From JAGVSZ01 sp963716855 (GTDB taxonomy: Bacteria > Pseudomonadota > Gammaproteobacteria > Burkholderiales > SG8-39), in assembly GCA_963716855.1 (NCBI GenBank), contig CAVQUV010000032.1, positions 310,001-374,000 on the forward strand: a stretch of 64,000 bases of DNA. Direction: 5' to 3'. The position numbers were made by a program, and so were the translations under genes. Under the pieces are notes generated by a model. It had not been told where the DNA came from, made no database searches, and worked only from the letters and a program-made list of their open reading frames with translations. Each line of letters starts with the position of its first letter. Positions within the stretch are counted from its first letter, which is position 1. Below are positions 33,483 to 42,463 of this stretch, piece after piece.

Positions 33483-33926
33483 TCAGCGGTAGACGAGGAC
33501 GGGGATCTTCGAGTGCATGAGCACCTTGTTCGTTTCGCTGCCGAGCACGAGCGCGGACAGGCCGCGGCGGCCGTGCGCGGCCATCATGATGAGGTCGCAG
33601 CCCTTCTCGCGCGCCGTCTCGATGATCGCCTCCCACGCGTTGTCGTTCTTGACGATCACGCGGTCAACCTTCACGCTGGCGCCTTTCGCGGCCGCCTCGA
33701 CCCGGTCGAGGTACCGGTTTCCGTCGCGGAGCGCGTTCTCGGTCACCTGCTTCTCGACGACCTCGTCGTTTGGCCCGAATTCGCCATACGGGCTGATGCG
33801 GTACCGCGGATAGGCGTGCAGCGCCGTGATCCGCGCACCCATGGCGCGCGCGACGTCGACGCCGTCCTTGACGACCTTTTCCGAGAACTCCGAGCCGTCG
33901 GTCGGGATCAGGATGTTGGTGAACAT
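33483..33926 (-). CDS. Universal stress protein (UspA family)
   Basis: This is a 147-residue protein starting MFTNILIPTDGSEFSEKVVK. The ATP-binding pattern of the UspA/UspFG group is complete: PTDGS near the N-terminus, DLIMMAAHGRRGLSALVLGS with GxxG-9-GS/T, and NKVLMHSKIPVLVYR at the end. It is a cytosolic nucleotide-binding stress protein. UspA genes often travel with TRAP transporters, and here one directly precedes the orphan DctQ-like gene in the same direction, so the two probably formed one operon. Confidence 0.92.
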   Translation of the reverse strand: MFTNILIPTDGSEFSEKVVKDGVDVARAMGARITALHAYPRYRISPYGEFGPNDEVVEKQVTENALRDGNRYLDRVEAAAKGASVKVDRVIVKNDNAWEAIIETAREKGCDLIMMAAHGRRGLSALVLGSETNKVLMHSKIPVLVYR

Positions 33927-33948
33927 CGGATGGCCTTTCGAGGTGAGG

Positions 33949-34326
33949 TCAGTCGTGACTGCCGATCGGATGAGCGCTGCGCAGCGCGGGCGAGGAGTGC
34001 GGCCGCCGGAGTATGTAGAGCAGTCCCGGATCGAGGTACAGCTCGTTCTCGTCGATCCGGGTCTGGTAGCGCGGCGGAACGATTCCTGCGAACTCGTACT
34101 CCATCCCCTTGAAGGTGACCGAGCGATGGATCGGCCCATCCTGGTAGCGGCCGATCGCCTCGGTGTGCGCGTCGAGCGCCTCGGCCCGCCGGATGATCAC
34201 GCCGAAGCGGCGGAAGAACTCCGGGCTCTCCCAGCGCGCGAGCCCGAGCATCACCGCCCAATGGAACGGCAGCACCAGCGCGGCGACCAGGAGGCTGAGG
34301 GTCAGGAGGTCCACGGACGTGCTCAC
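33949..34326 (-). CDS. Small membrane protein coupled to the MFS transporter gene
   Basis: This is a 125-residue protein with a GTG start at 34326 that overlaps the transporter's stop codon (GTGA). A single N-terminal hydrophobic helix (LLTLSLLVAALVLPFHWAVML) precedes a soluble part with RRFGVIIRRAEALDAHTEAIG and YQDGPIHRSVTFKGMEYEFAG. I do not recognise the family. The tight coupling suggests an accessory role for the symporter. The C-terminus (PHSSPALRSAHPIGSHD) is low in structure. Confidence 0.6.
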   Translation of the reverse strand: MSTSVDLLTLSLLVAALVLPFHWAVMLGLARWESPEFFRRFGVIIRRAEALDAHTEAIGRYQDGPIHRSVTFKGMEYEFAGIVPPRYQTRIDENELYLDPGLLYILRRPHSSPALRSAHPIGSHD

Positions 34327-35921
34327 TCGTGGGTGTGGATCGACCGGTCCTTGGTCTCGCGCAGGAACAGCGTCCCGATCACGAGCGTCATCACGGCGAC
34401 GACGATCGGATACCAGAGCCCGAAGTAGATGTTTCCCGCCGCGGCGACCATCGCGGTCGCGAGCAGCGGCAGCATCCCGCCGAACCACCCGTTGCCGATG
34501 TGGTAGGGCAGCGACATCGACGTGTATCGGATCGAGGTCGGGAAGAGCTCGACGAGATAAGCGGCGATCGGTCCGTACACCATCGTCACGTAGATCACCA
34601 TGACGACGAGGATGAGCAGCACCATGAGGTGGTTGGTCTCGCCGGGCTTCGGTCCGCCCGGGTAACCGGTCGCCTTGAGCGCGTCCTTGAACTTCTGCTC
34701 GTCCCAGCCCTCGATCTGGGTGTCGCCGATCCGGGTCACGACGTCCTTGCCGGACACCGCCGGCACCGACTCGAACGACAGGCCCGACTTGGTGAGGAAG
34801 TCCTTCGCCTTGTCGCAGGCCGTGAACCGGGTGCCCGGCAGGATGAAGATGTGGAAGCTGCAGTCGCTCGCCGCGACCTGGATGCTGGTCTTCTGCTGAT
34901 ACGCCTCGAGCTTCGGATTGCCGAAGTGCGTAAGGCCCTGGAAGAGCGGAAAGTAGGTGAGCGCCGCGATCAGGCACCCGGCAAGGATGATCTTCAGCCG
35001 CCCGATCCTGTCCGAGAGCGCTCCGAAGACGACGAAGAACGGCGTGCCGATCACCAGCGACGCGCCGATGAGCGCGTAGGCGGTCAGGTAGTCGAACTTC
35101 AGCGTGATCGTGAGGAAGAACAGCGCGTAGAACTGGCCCGTGTACCAGACGACGCCCTGGCCCGCGGTGGCCCCGAGCAGCGCGAGCAGCACGTACTTGT
35201 TGTTGGGATAGCGGAAGAACGAGTCGGTCAGCGGCGCCTTCGAGCCTTTCCCCTCGGCCTTCATGGCCTGGAAGACCGGCGACTCGTTCAGCTTGAGTCG
35301 GATGTAGATCGACCAGATCAGGAGGACCAGGGAGATCAGGAACGGGATCCGCCAGCCCCACTCGGTGAAGACGCTTGCATCCGATGAACACGCGGCAGCC
35401 GCCGATCACGATCAGCGCAAGGAAGAAGCCGAGCGTGGCGGTGGTCTGGATCCAGCTCGTGGCGTAGCCCCCGGCGGTTGTCGGGCGCGTGCTCGGCGAC
35501 GTAGGTGGCCGCGCCGCCGTACTCGCCGCCGAGCGCGAGTCCCTGCAGCAGCCGCAAGCTCACGAGGAGGATCGGCGCCGCCCAGCCGATCGTCTGCGAA
35601 GGTCGGGAGCAGGCCGACCGCGAAAGTGGCGCTGCCCATGACGACGATCGTGATGAGGAAGGTGTACTTGCGGCCGACGAGGTCGCCGATGCGGCCGAAC
35701 ACCAGCGCGCCGAACGGGCGCACCAGGAAGCCGGCCGCGTACGTTGCGAACGCCGAGAGCAGCGCCGCGGTCTCGTTGCCCTTCGGGAAGAAGAGCGCGG
35801 CGAAGAACGGCGCGAGCGTGGCGTAAAGGTAGAAGTCGTACCACTCGAGCAGCCACGCGAGCGAACGCCGCACCGCGGGATCGTCGTCGACGACGTGCAC
35901 GAGCTGCCTCGAGTCGGTCAT
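34323..35921 (-). pseudogene. MHS-family MFS transporter whose 5' end is replaced by a response-regulator start; frameshifted
   Basis: From ATG 35921 the first 25 residues (MTDSRQLVHVVDDDPAVRRS, then LAWLL) are the start of a FixJ-type receiver domain. They continue without a break into EWYDFYLYATLAPFFAALFF, the first helix of a metabolite:H+ symporter. The rest is MFS: FLVRPFGALVFGRIGDLVGRK carries the loop 2-3 signature, then LQGLALGGEYGGAATYVAEH, VVFGALSDRIGRLKIILAG and a normal C-terminus. At least three frameshifts occur between about 35600 and 35390. The authentic MFS start and nearly all of the regulator are missing, so neither product is functional as read. Confidence 0.82.
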
Positions 35922-37375
35922 TCCGCCTCGTCCACGGTGTGCACGGTAAAGCGGAACAGCGCGCCTCCGCGGTGCGACGCCCCGGCCGAGAGTCGGCCCC
36001 CGTGGACCTCGACGATCGAGCGGCAGATGTTGAGGCCGAGACCGGTGCCCTCCGGTTTAGTGGTGAAGAAGGGCTCGAAGAGCCGCGCGGCGACGTCGGG
36101 GGCGAGCCCGGGCCCCGCGTCGGCGACGGCGACCTCGAGCGCGCCGTCCTCGGTGCGGGCGGTGGCGACCTCAACCGCACGGCGCCCGGGCGGCGTATCA
36201 GCCATCGATTCGAGCGCGTTGCGCACGAGGTTGATCACCACCTGCTCGAGCATCACGGGGTCGGCGCGCGCCGCGGGCAGCGCCGGCGCGAGCCGCAGCT
36301 CCAGGCGCGCCCCGAGCCGCTCCGCGTCCGGTGCGGCGAGCCGCGTCGCCTTGGTGACGATCTTGTTCAAATCCGCTGCCACGAGCGTCGTCTCGCGCGT
36401 GCGCACGAAGTCGCGGACGCGCCTGATGATGTCGCCGGCGCGCTCGGCTTGCCGCCCCGCTTCCTCGAGCGCGCCCGCGATCGCCTCGGGCTCGGCGCGG
36501 CCCGCGCGCAGCCTCCGCAGGCTGCCCGACAGATAGCTCGCGATCGCGGCGAGCGGCTGGTTCAGCTCGTGCGCGATCGAGCTCGCGATTTCTCCGGCGG
36601 CGACCAGCCGGGCGGTCGCCTGGAGCCGCTCCCGCTGCTCGCGGCTCGACTCCTCCGCGAGCCGGCGGTCCGTGATGTCGGTGGCGGTCGCGAGCAGCAC
36701 GCGCCGGCCGTCGGTCCAAGTCAAGTCGCGCGTGCGGACGAGATACCAGCGGCTGCCGACCGGGAGCGCGGCGCCCTCGGCGGGCGAGCCCTCCAGTCCG
36801 AGCACCCGATAGGCGTCCCGCGCCCGCTCGACTCGGTGCGGGCCCGCGAACGCGGATTCGAATAGACGGTTGCGATACAGAATGGCGTCCGCCGCCGGAT
36901 CGAGCACGCACACGGCGGCATCGAGCCCCTCGAGCACCTTGATCAGACGGTCGTCGGAGCGCTCGAGCGCGCGCTTGAGCTCCCCGAGGATCACCGTGAA
37001 CAGCGCGAAGGTGCTCAGCTTGATGAGCATCTCCCAGTAACGGTAGCCCGGATGCGAATACTCGTGCCCGGCCAGGATGTCGGTGGCGAGCCAGGCGAGC
37101 GTCGCGAGCGCCGCGAACGCGAGCCCGGCGCGCACGCCGAACACCCAGGTGCACGCGAAGATCGGCACGACGTAGAGCAAGGACAGCGCGAACTCGTATC
37201 CAGTCGCGACGTCGACCACGCCGATCACGAGAACCAGGGCCAGGCAGGCCGCCAGCGTCGCACCGCGCCGGTCCGCCAAATGCGAGAACAGCGCGGCGGC
37301 GCGCTCGAGCAGCGCGGCGCGGGGCCGCGCCGGCATCGCCATCTGGGCGACGAGCGGTTCGCGGGAAGTAGTCAT
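35918..37375 (-). CDS. Membrane-bound sensor histidine kinase
   Basis: This is a 485-residue protein. ATG 37375 is chosen over an upstream ATG because it begins the conserved-looking MTTSREPLVAQMAM. Four or so hydrophobic helices lie at roughly 40-130, then a PAS-like sensor (LEGLDAAVCVLDPAADAILY). The kinase core follows: H-box GEIASSIAHELNQPLAAIAS, N-box NLVRNALESM, G1 VADAGPGLAPDVA and G2 GTGLGLNICRSIVEVHGG. It would phosphorylate a response regulator. The regulator gene starts four bases into this gene's stop (ATGA overlap) but is cut off after about 25 codons. Confidence 0.9.
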   Translation of the reverse strand: MTTSREPLVAQMAMPARPRAALLERAAALFSHLADRRGATLAACLALVLVIGVVDVATGYEFALSLLYVVPIFACTWVFGVRAGLAFAALATLAWLATDILAGHEYSHPGYRYWEMLIKLSTFALFTVILGELKRALERSDDRLIKVLEGLDAAVCVLDPAADAILYRNRLFESAFAGPHRVERARDAYRVLGLEGSPAEGAALPVGSRWYLVRTRDLTWTDGRRVLLATATDITDRRLAEESSREQRERLQATARLVAAGEIASSIAHELNQPLAAIASYLSGSLRRLRAGRAEPEAIAGALEEAGRQAERAGDIIRRVRDFVRTRETTLVAADLNKIVTKATRLAAPDAERLGARLELRLAPALPAARADPVMLEQVVINLVRNALESMADTPPGRRAVEVATARTEDGALEVAVADAGPGLAPDVAARLFEPFFTTKPEGTGLGLNICRSIVEVHGGRLSAGASHRGGALFRFTVHTVDEAE

Positions 37376-37523
37376 GTGCGGTGGTCTGCGCGACGGACCT
37401 TCCATTCTAGGCGCCGGCCGTTCGTTGGGGTACATCCTGAGCTATGACGCACGCGCGTCCACCCGGGAGGGCGGGCCGGTTCGGCTAGAATCGGGCCCCT
37501 CCGACGCGTCTCCCGAGGTTCCG

Positions 37524-38444
37524 ATGACTCAGCGACTCCGCGGCGTGCTCTCGCCCGTCGTCACGCCGTTCCGCAAGGACTATTCCCCCGACGCGCCCCG
37601 CTTCGTGCGCCACTGCAAGTGGCTGCTGGCGCACGGCTGCTCCGGGCTCGCGGTGTTCGGGACCAACAGCGAGGCGAACTCCCTCTCGGCCGACGAGCGC
37701 ATGACGCTCCTCGAGCAGCTCGTGGAGGGCGACGTGCCCGCCGCGCAGCTGATGCCGGGCACCGGCTGCTGCGCGCTGACCGACTCGGTGCGCCTCACCG
37801 CGCACGCGGTGAAGCTCGGCTGCGCCGGCGCGCTGATGCTGCCGCCGTTCTACTACAAAGGCGTGCCGGACGACGGCTTGTTCCGCAACTTCAGCGAAGT
37901 GATCCAGCGCGTCGGCGACGACCGGTTGCAGCTCTACCTCTATCACATCCCGCCGGTCGCGCAGGTGGGGATCACGCTCGGGCTGATCGAGCGGCTGCTG
38001 AAGGCCCATCCGAAGACGGTCGCCGGCGTGAAGGACAGCTCGGGCGACTGGAACAACACCAAGGCGATGATCGACGCGTTCGCGAAGCAGGGCTTCGAGG
38101 TCTTCGCGGGGAGCGAGGTGTTCCTGCTCCGGAACATGCGTGCGGGCGGAGTCGGCTGCATCACCGCGGGCGCGAACGTCAACCCGCACGGCATCGACCG
38201 CGTTTACCGCGGCTGGCAGTCGGCGGAGGCGGAAAAGCTGCAGGCAGACGCCGACAAGGTCCGTCAGATCCTCCAGTCCCAGGTCTCGATGATCCCCGCG
38301 CTCAAGGCCGCAATCGCGCACTACGCCGCCGATCCCGACTGGATCACGGTGCGCCCGCCGCTGGTGGAGCTGACGCTCGAGCAGCGCGCGACGATGGTGA
38401 GCGAGCTGCTGGGGGCGGGATTCGAGATGCCGGGGATCAAATAA
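37524..38444 (+). CDS. Dihydrodipicolinate synthase family aldolase
   Basis: This is a 306-residue TIM-barrel protein starting MTQRLRGVLSPVVTPFRKDY. Family marks are FGTNSEANSLSADERMTLLE (in place of the usual GTTGE), the tyrosine motif LQLYLYHIPP, and the Schiff-base lysine in KTVAGVKDSSGDWNN. Members cleave or form C-C bonds with pyruvate (N-acetylneuraminate lyase, KDG aldolase, 4-hydroxy-2-oxoglutarate aldolase types). Its non-standard GTNSE box makes true DapA unlikely. It stands alone, divergent from the histidine kinase. Confidence 0.9.
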   Translation: MTQRLRGVLSPVVTPFRKDYSPDAPRFVRHCKWLLAHGCSGLAVFGTNSEANSLSADERMTLLEQLVEGDVPAAQLMPGTGCCALTDSVRLTAHAVKLGCAGALMLPPFYYKGVPDDGLFRNFSEVIQRVGDDRLQLYLYHIPPVAQVGITLGLIERLLKAHPKTVAGVKDSSGDWNNTKAMIDAFAKQGFEVFAGSEVFLLRNMRAGGVGCITAGANVNPHGIDRVYRGWQSAEAEKLQADADKVRQILQSQVSMIPALKAAIAHYAADPDWITVRPPLVELTLEQRATMVSELLGAGFEMPGIK

Positions 38445-38484
38445 GTCGCAATCCCCGTTTCACGCTTCCTGTTTCACATGCCTT

Positions 38485-38572
38485 ACGCCTTCATAATCGG
38501 TCGAACAAGGGGCCGAGGGAAGGGTTGGGACCCTTCCCTTCCCAACCTGGCCCGCTTGTAGATCCCCCAATA
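38485..38572 (+). promoter_or_regulatory. Leader with two mutually exclusive hairpins before the spermidine-synthase-like gene
   Basis: AGGGAAGGG-TTGGGA-CCCTTCCCT (stem 9) competes with GGTTGGGA...TCCCAACC (stem 8), both using the TTGGGA segment. The region lies directly upstream of ATG 38573. It may be a chance GC-rich repeat or a leader that can switch between folds. Confidence 0.3.
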
Positions 38573-40603
38573 ATGCTTTACGCCTTCACCATCTTCGTCT
38601 CCGCGTTCCTGCTCTTCCAGGTGCAGCCGATCATCGCCAAGATGATCCTGCCCTGGTTCGGCGGCGGCGCGGCGGTGTGGACCACGTGCATGCTGTTCTT
38701 CCAGCTGCTGCTGGTCGGCGGGTATCTCTACGCGCACTGGACCACCCGCAGCCTCGCCGCGCGCACGCAGGCGATCGTGCACGGCGCGCTGCTCGCGCTT
38801 GCCGCGGCCGCGCTGCCGATCATCCCGGACATGGCGTGGAAGCCGCTCGGCGACGCCGATCCCGGCGTGTACATCCTCGGCCTGCTCGCGGTCACGGTGG
38901 GGCTGCCGTACTTCATGCTCTCCACCACCGGCCCGCTCGTGCAGGTCTGGTATTCGCGTGCGAACCAGGGCGCGATGCCGTACCGGCTGTATGCGCTCTC
39001 GAACGTCGGGTCGATGCTCGCGCTGCTCACCTATCCGGTGGCCGTCGAGCCGTGGCTGCCGACGCGCGCGCAGGCGCTCGGGTGGTCGGGCGCATTCGTC
39101 GTGTTCGCGATCGCGTGCGGCGTGCTCGCGTGGCGCAGCCGCGGCGCGGCGTGGGAGGTGACCGCCGGCGCCCCCGCCGAGGCGGCCGCGCGGCCGACCA
39201 CCGGGCGCTACCTGCTGTGGGCGGCGCTCGCGGGCACCGCCTCCGTGCTGCTGCTCGCATTCACCAGCCAGCTCTCGCAGAACGTGGCGCCGATCCCGTT
39301 CATCTGGGTGCTGCCGCTCGCGCTCTATCTCCTGTCGTTCGTTCTCACCTTCGACGGCCGCGGCTGGTACCGCCGCAAGGTCTACCTGCCGCTCGCCGCC
39401 GCAGGCCTCGTCGGCGTAACGACGCTGCTGCACTCCGACTTCCGGCATTCGCAGCTCTGGGTGATGCTCCCGGTGTACGCCGCGACGCTGTTCGTCGCCT
39501 GCATGGTGTGCCACGGCGAGCTGGTGCGGCTCAAGCCGCCACCGCGCTACCTGACCGGCTTCTACCTCGCGATCTCGGTCGGCGGCGCCCTTGGCGGCGT
39601 GTTCGTCGGGCTGATCGCGCCGCGCATCTTCCTCGACCTGTACGAACTCCCCGCGGGCCTCGTGGCGATGGCGGCGGTGGTCGCCGTCGCGCTCGCGCTC
39701 GACCCGACGGGATTCCCCGGGGTGCGGACCTGGCGCGCCGCGGTCTTCGGCACCGTGCTGCTCGCCGGCGGGCTCGCCGGGACGCTGTGGTGGATCTACG
39801 ACGGTTACGCGCGCGACGCGAACGTGCGCGTACGCAACTTCTACGCCGCGATGCGCGTGTGGGACTCGGGCGACGGGGAGGCGGCGCAGCGCGTGCTGAC
39901 CCACGGCTCGATCACGCACGGCAAGCAGTTCACCCGGCCCGACCAGCGCAAGCGGATCACGACCTACTACGGCGAGACCTCCGGCGTCGGCCGCGCGATC
40001 CTCGCGGCCGGGCTGACGGGCCCGGTGCGCGTGGGCGTGATCGGCCTCGGCACCGGCACGCTCGCCGGGTACGGACGCGACGGCGACAGCTTCCGCCTGT
40101 ACGAGATCAACCCCCAGGTGATCGATCTCGCGACCAAGCAGTTCAGCTACGTGACCGACTCGCGCGCCAGGGTGGAGATGGCGATCGGCGACGCGCGCCT
40201 GTCGCTCGAGCGCGAGGCCCCGCAGGGCTTCGACGTGCTGGCGGTGGACGCGTTCTCGAGCGACTCGATCCCGGTGCACCTGCTCACCGCCGAGGCCTTC
40301 GCGACCTACTTCCGGCACCTCAAGCCGGGCGGCATCCTCGCGGTGCACATCTCCAACCGCTATCTCGACCTCAAGCCGGTGCTGCGCGAGGCGGCGGCGA
40401 AGTTCGGCCGGCACGCGCGCCTCTTCGACGAGGACTCCGACGAGGCGCGCGGGGTGTACGGCTCGACCTGGGTGCTGATCTCGGACGACCCGAAGACCTT
40501 CGAGCGCACCCCGCTCGCGAGCGCCGCGGAGCCGCTGGAAAGCGACAAGGCGGTGCGGCTCTGGACCGACGACTACAGCGACCTCTGGCGCATCCTCAAG
40601 TGA
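38573..40603 (+). CDS. Membrane-fused spermidine-synthase-like protein
   Basis: This is a 676-residue protein. The first ~430 residues contain about ten hydrophobic helices (MLYAFTIFVSAFLLFQVQPI, MILPWFGGGAAVWTTCMLFF, and so on). The C-terminal ~230 residues are a class I methyltransferase-like domain of the spermidine synthase type: VGVIGLGTGTLAGYGRDGDS, RLYEINPQVIDLA, AIGDARLSLERE, FDVLAVDAFSSDSIPVHLLT. In this group the aminopropyl-transferase acidic residues are partly kept (VDAFSSDS). Function is not established; polyamine synthesis is uncertain. It is the full length of the family and intact. Confidence 0.87.
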   Translation: MLYAFTIFVSAFLLFQVQPIIAKMILPWFGGGAAVWTTCMLFFQLLLVGGYLYAHWTTRSLAARTQAIVHGALLALAAAALPIIPDMAWKPLGDADPGVYILGLLAVTVGLPYFMLSTTGPLVQVWYSRANQGAMPYRLYALSNVGSMLALLTYPVAVEPWLPTRAQALGWSGAFVVFAIACGVLAWRSRGAAWEVTAGAPAEAAARPTTGRYLLWAALAGTASVLLLAFTSQLSQNVAPIPFIWVLPLALYLLSFVLTFDGRGWYRRKVYLPLAAAGLVGVTTLLHSDFRHSQLWVMLPVYAATLFVACMVCHGELVRLKPPPRYLTGFYLAISVGGALGGVFVGLIAPRIFLDLYELPAGLVAMAAVVAVALALDPTGFPGVRTWRAAVFGTVLLAGGLAGTLWWIYDGYARDANVRVRNFYAAMRVWDSGDGEAAQRVLTHGSITHGKQFTRPDQRKRITTYYGETSGVGRAILAAGLTGPVRVGVIGLGTGTLAGYGRDGDSFRLYEINPQVIDLATKQFSYVTDSRARVEMAIGDARLSLEREAPQGFDVLAVDAFSSDSIPVHLLTAEAFATYFRHLKPGGILAVHISNRYLDLKPVLREAAAKFGRHARLFDEDSDEARGVYGSTWVLISDDPKTFERTPLASAAEPLESDKAVRLWTDDYSDLWRILK

Positions 40604-40642
40604 CCGGCGCGTAGCGCCGGTCATCCCGGCAGAAGCCGGGAT
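40602..40642. repeat. REP-like palindromes after the spermidine-synthase-like gene
   Basis: GACCGGCGCGTAGCGCCGGTC (40602-40622) and ATCCCGGCAGAAGCCGGGAT (40623-40642) are adjacent hairpins overlapping the stop codon. They could act as a rho-independent-like end or RNA-stability element for both convergent genes. Confidence 0.7.
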
Positions 40643-40689
40643 CCGTTCTGTCGGCCCCGGCTCCCGCTACTGCCGGTGCGGGGACCGCT

Positions 40690-41895
40690 TTACTGCTTGG
40701 CCGCGAGGTTCGGCGCCGACTCGGTCGGCAGTCCCTTGAGGCTCCATTCCGGGAATCCGCCGCGGAACCAGTACACCTGACGGTAGCCGGCCTTGATCGC
40801 CGCCGCCGCCGCCTTGTAGCTCTTCCAGCACTCCGCCCCGTTGCAGGCGAAGATCACCGTCGCGTTCTTGTCCGGAACGACCTTCGACAGGTCGAACTGG
40901 TCCTTCGCGGCGTCAAAGCCGACCTCCTTGTGGCTCTTCTCGTGATAGGGGACGAGCTTCGCGCCCTGGATGTGCTTCGCGCCGTACTCCTCGGCGCTAC
41001 GCGTGTCGTAGAGCGTGGCACCTTTCTTCACCAACTGCGCCACCTCGTCGGCGGTGACCACCGTCGCACCGGGCAGTTCGCGCGGCGTGAAGTAGCCGAG
41101 CGTCGACACGTACTTGTACTCGTCGGCGCCGATCGGCTTCACGTCCGCGAGGTTGAGGTCGGTCAGCGGCGCCGTCGACGCGACCCTGAGGTTGGGCGAG
41201 AGGAACGCTGCGCGGATGCGGTCCTTGGTGGGCTTGTCGAGCTTCGCATTGACGGCTACGCCGATGCCCGGCGTCGGGTGCGTCTCGAGGATGATCTGCC
41301 CGCCGTTCTTCGCAATCCACGCCTTGGCGAGGCGCTCGTCGGCCACGGCGATGTCGGCTTGCCCGAACTCCACCGACATCAAGGCGACCTCGTGGTAACG
41401 GTGCTCCTTCACCTCGGCGAAGAACTCGTTGATCTTGATGCCCTTCGCGTTCAGCTCGCCGCGGGCGAGATAGGTCCCGAGCGAGTCGGCGGGCGGCAGC
41501 GCGAGCCGCTTGCCCTTCGCGTTCTCGAGGCTCTTGACGCCGCTCGCCTTGCTCGCGACGAACACCGCGCGCTCCTCCCCCGCGAAGCGCGCGACCGGCT
41601 CGTAGCCGTAGCGCATCGCCGCGCCGATCACATGCGCCGGACCGACCAGCACCTCGTACAGACCGGCGCGCATCTTCTGCAGCTCGCGCGAAAGATCGCG
41701 GCCGACCGCGAGCTTGACATCCGTGCCGAGGCTCGCTCCTAGGTAGTTCGCAAGCGACTGGTAGCGATCCTGGAACTGCGGCGTGTTGATCTCCTCGCGC
41801 GCCTCGCCGGAGACGTTGAGCTGGACGGCGGCGAATGCGGGGAGGGCAGCGGCGAGTGACGCCGCCGCGAGCAAGCACAGGCAATACGGTCGCAT
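40690..41895 (-). CDS. PhnD/SsuA-type periplasmic binding protein fused to a rhodanese domain
   Basis: This is a 401-residue protein starting MRPYCLCLLAAASLAAALPA, a signal peptide, after GAGGAA. Residues ~25-280 are a PhnD-like binding fold (DRYQSLANYLGASLGTDVKL, LYEVLVGPAHVIGAAMRYGY, GQADIAVADERLAKAWIAKN). Residues ~290-400 are a rhodanese domain with VAQLVKKGATLYDTRSAEEY and an active-site loop FACNGAECWKSYKAAAAAI that keeps the catalytic Cys position. The fusion places a sulfur-transferase-like domain in the periplasm. A phosphonate or organosulfur ligand is conceivable. No permease genes are adjacent. Confidence 0.87.
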   Translation of the reverse strand: MRPYCLCLLAAASLAAALPAFAAVQLNVSGEAREEINTPQFQDRYQSLANYLGASLGTDVKLAVGRDLSRELQKMRAGLYEVLVGPAHVIGAAMRYGYEPVARFAGEERAVFVASKASGVKSLENAKGKRLALPPADSLGTYLARGELNAKGIKINEFFAEVKEHRYHEVALMSVEFGQADIAVADERLAKAWIAKNGGQIILETHPTPGIGVAVNAKLDKPTKDRIRAAFLSPNLRVASTAPLTDLNLADVKPIGADEYKYVSTLGYFTPRELPGATVVTADEVAQLVKKGATLYDTRSAEEYGAKHIQGAKLVPYHEKSHKEVGFDAAKDQFDLSKVVPDKNATVIFACNGAECWKSYKAAAAAIKAGYRQVYWFRGGFPEWSLKGLPTESAPNLAAKQ

Positions 41896-42159
41896 GACAT
41901 TCCTCACAATCGTGTAGTGGTCGTCGGGGCCGGTTCGGCCGAGTTCTTTGCACCGGTCATCGCCGGCGTTGAGTGCCCAAAGAATAGGCAGAGCCGGACC
42001 GTGCGAGCAACCGGTTCCGTGCCTTGCGCGGCGAATTTCCACACAATTCGAGGCGCGTGGATCTCCCCTGGACTCATGGCACGCCTTCAGCGCGAGGGAG
42101 AAGGGCGACGAACTGAAGACGCTTTGCACATTGCCGTGCTTGCGCCTACGATCCAAGTG

Positions 42160-42450
42160 ATGAAAGCGGCACCCAACAAGACCGTCGTGATCGCCCGGCT
42201 GCGAAAGTTCGAGCCGGCCGCCGACGGCTACGGCGGCGAACTCGAGCTCGAGGTCATCCGGAACGAGTCCCCCGATCCCGCGACGGACTTCCTGCAACCG
42301 CAGGCGGGCAAGTCGCTGCGGGCGTTCTACGCGCAGACCGACCCGCCGGCTGCGTCGCTGCCGATCGGTCGACGGGTCCGGGTCGAGCTGACGTTTCTGG
42401 GCGGGCCGTCCGGCGGGCGCGCCGTCGTGCAGAGCATCCGCGCCGAGTAG
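42160..42450 (+). CDS. Small uncharacterised protein
   Basis: This 96-residue protein (MKAAPNKTVVIARLRKFEPA ...) is mostly beta-like, with a terminal RRVRVELTFLGGPSGGRAVV. I do not recognise a family. Coding character is supported by third-position GC and lack of stops. It faces the M6-type protease gene and ends 13 bases from it, so it may mark the edge of the following island rather than belong to it. No clear ribosome site is visible (CCAAGTG precedes the ATG; a GTG at 42157 is an alternative start). Confidence 0.55.
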   Translation: MKAAPNKTVVIARLRKFEPAADGYGGELELEVIRNESPDPATDFLQPQAGKSLRAFYAQTDPPAASLPIGRRVRVELTFLGGPSGGRAVVQSIRAE

Positions 42451-42463
42451 TTCCCCCGGCGGT

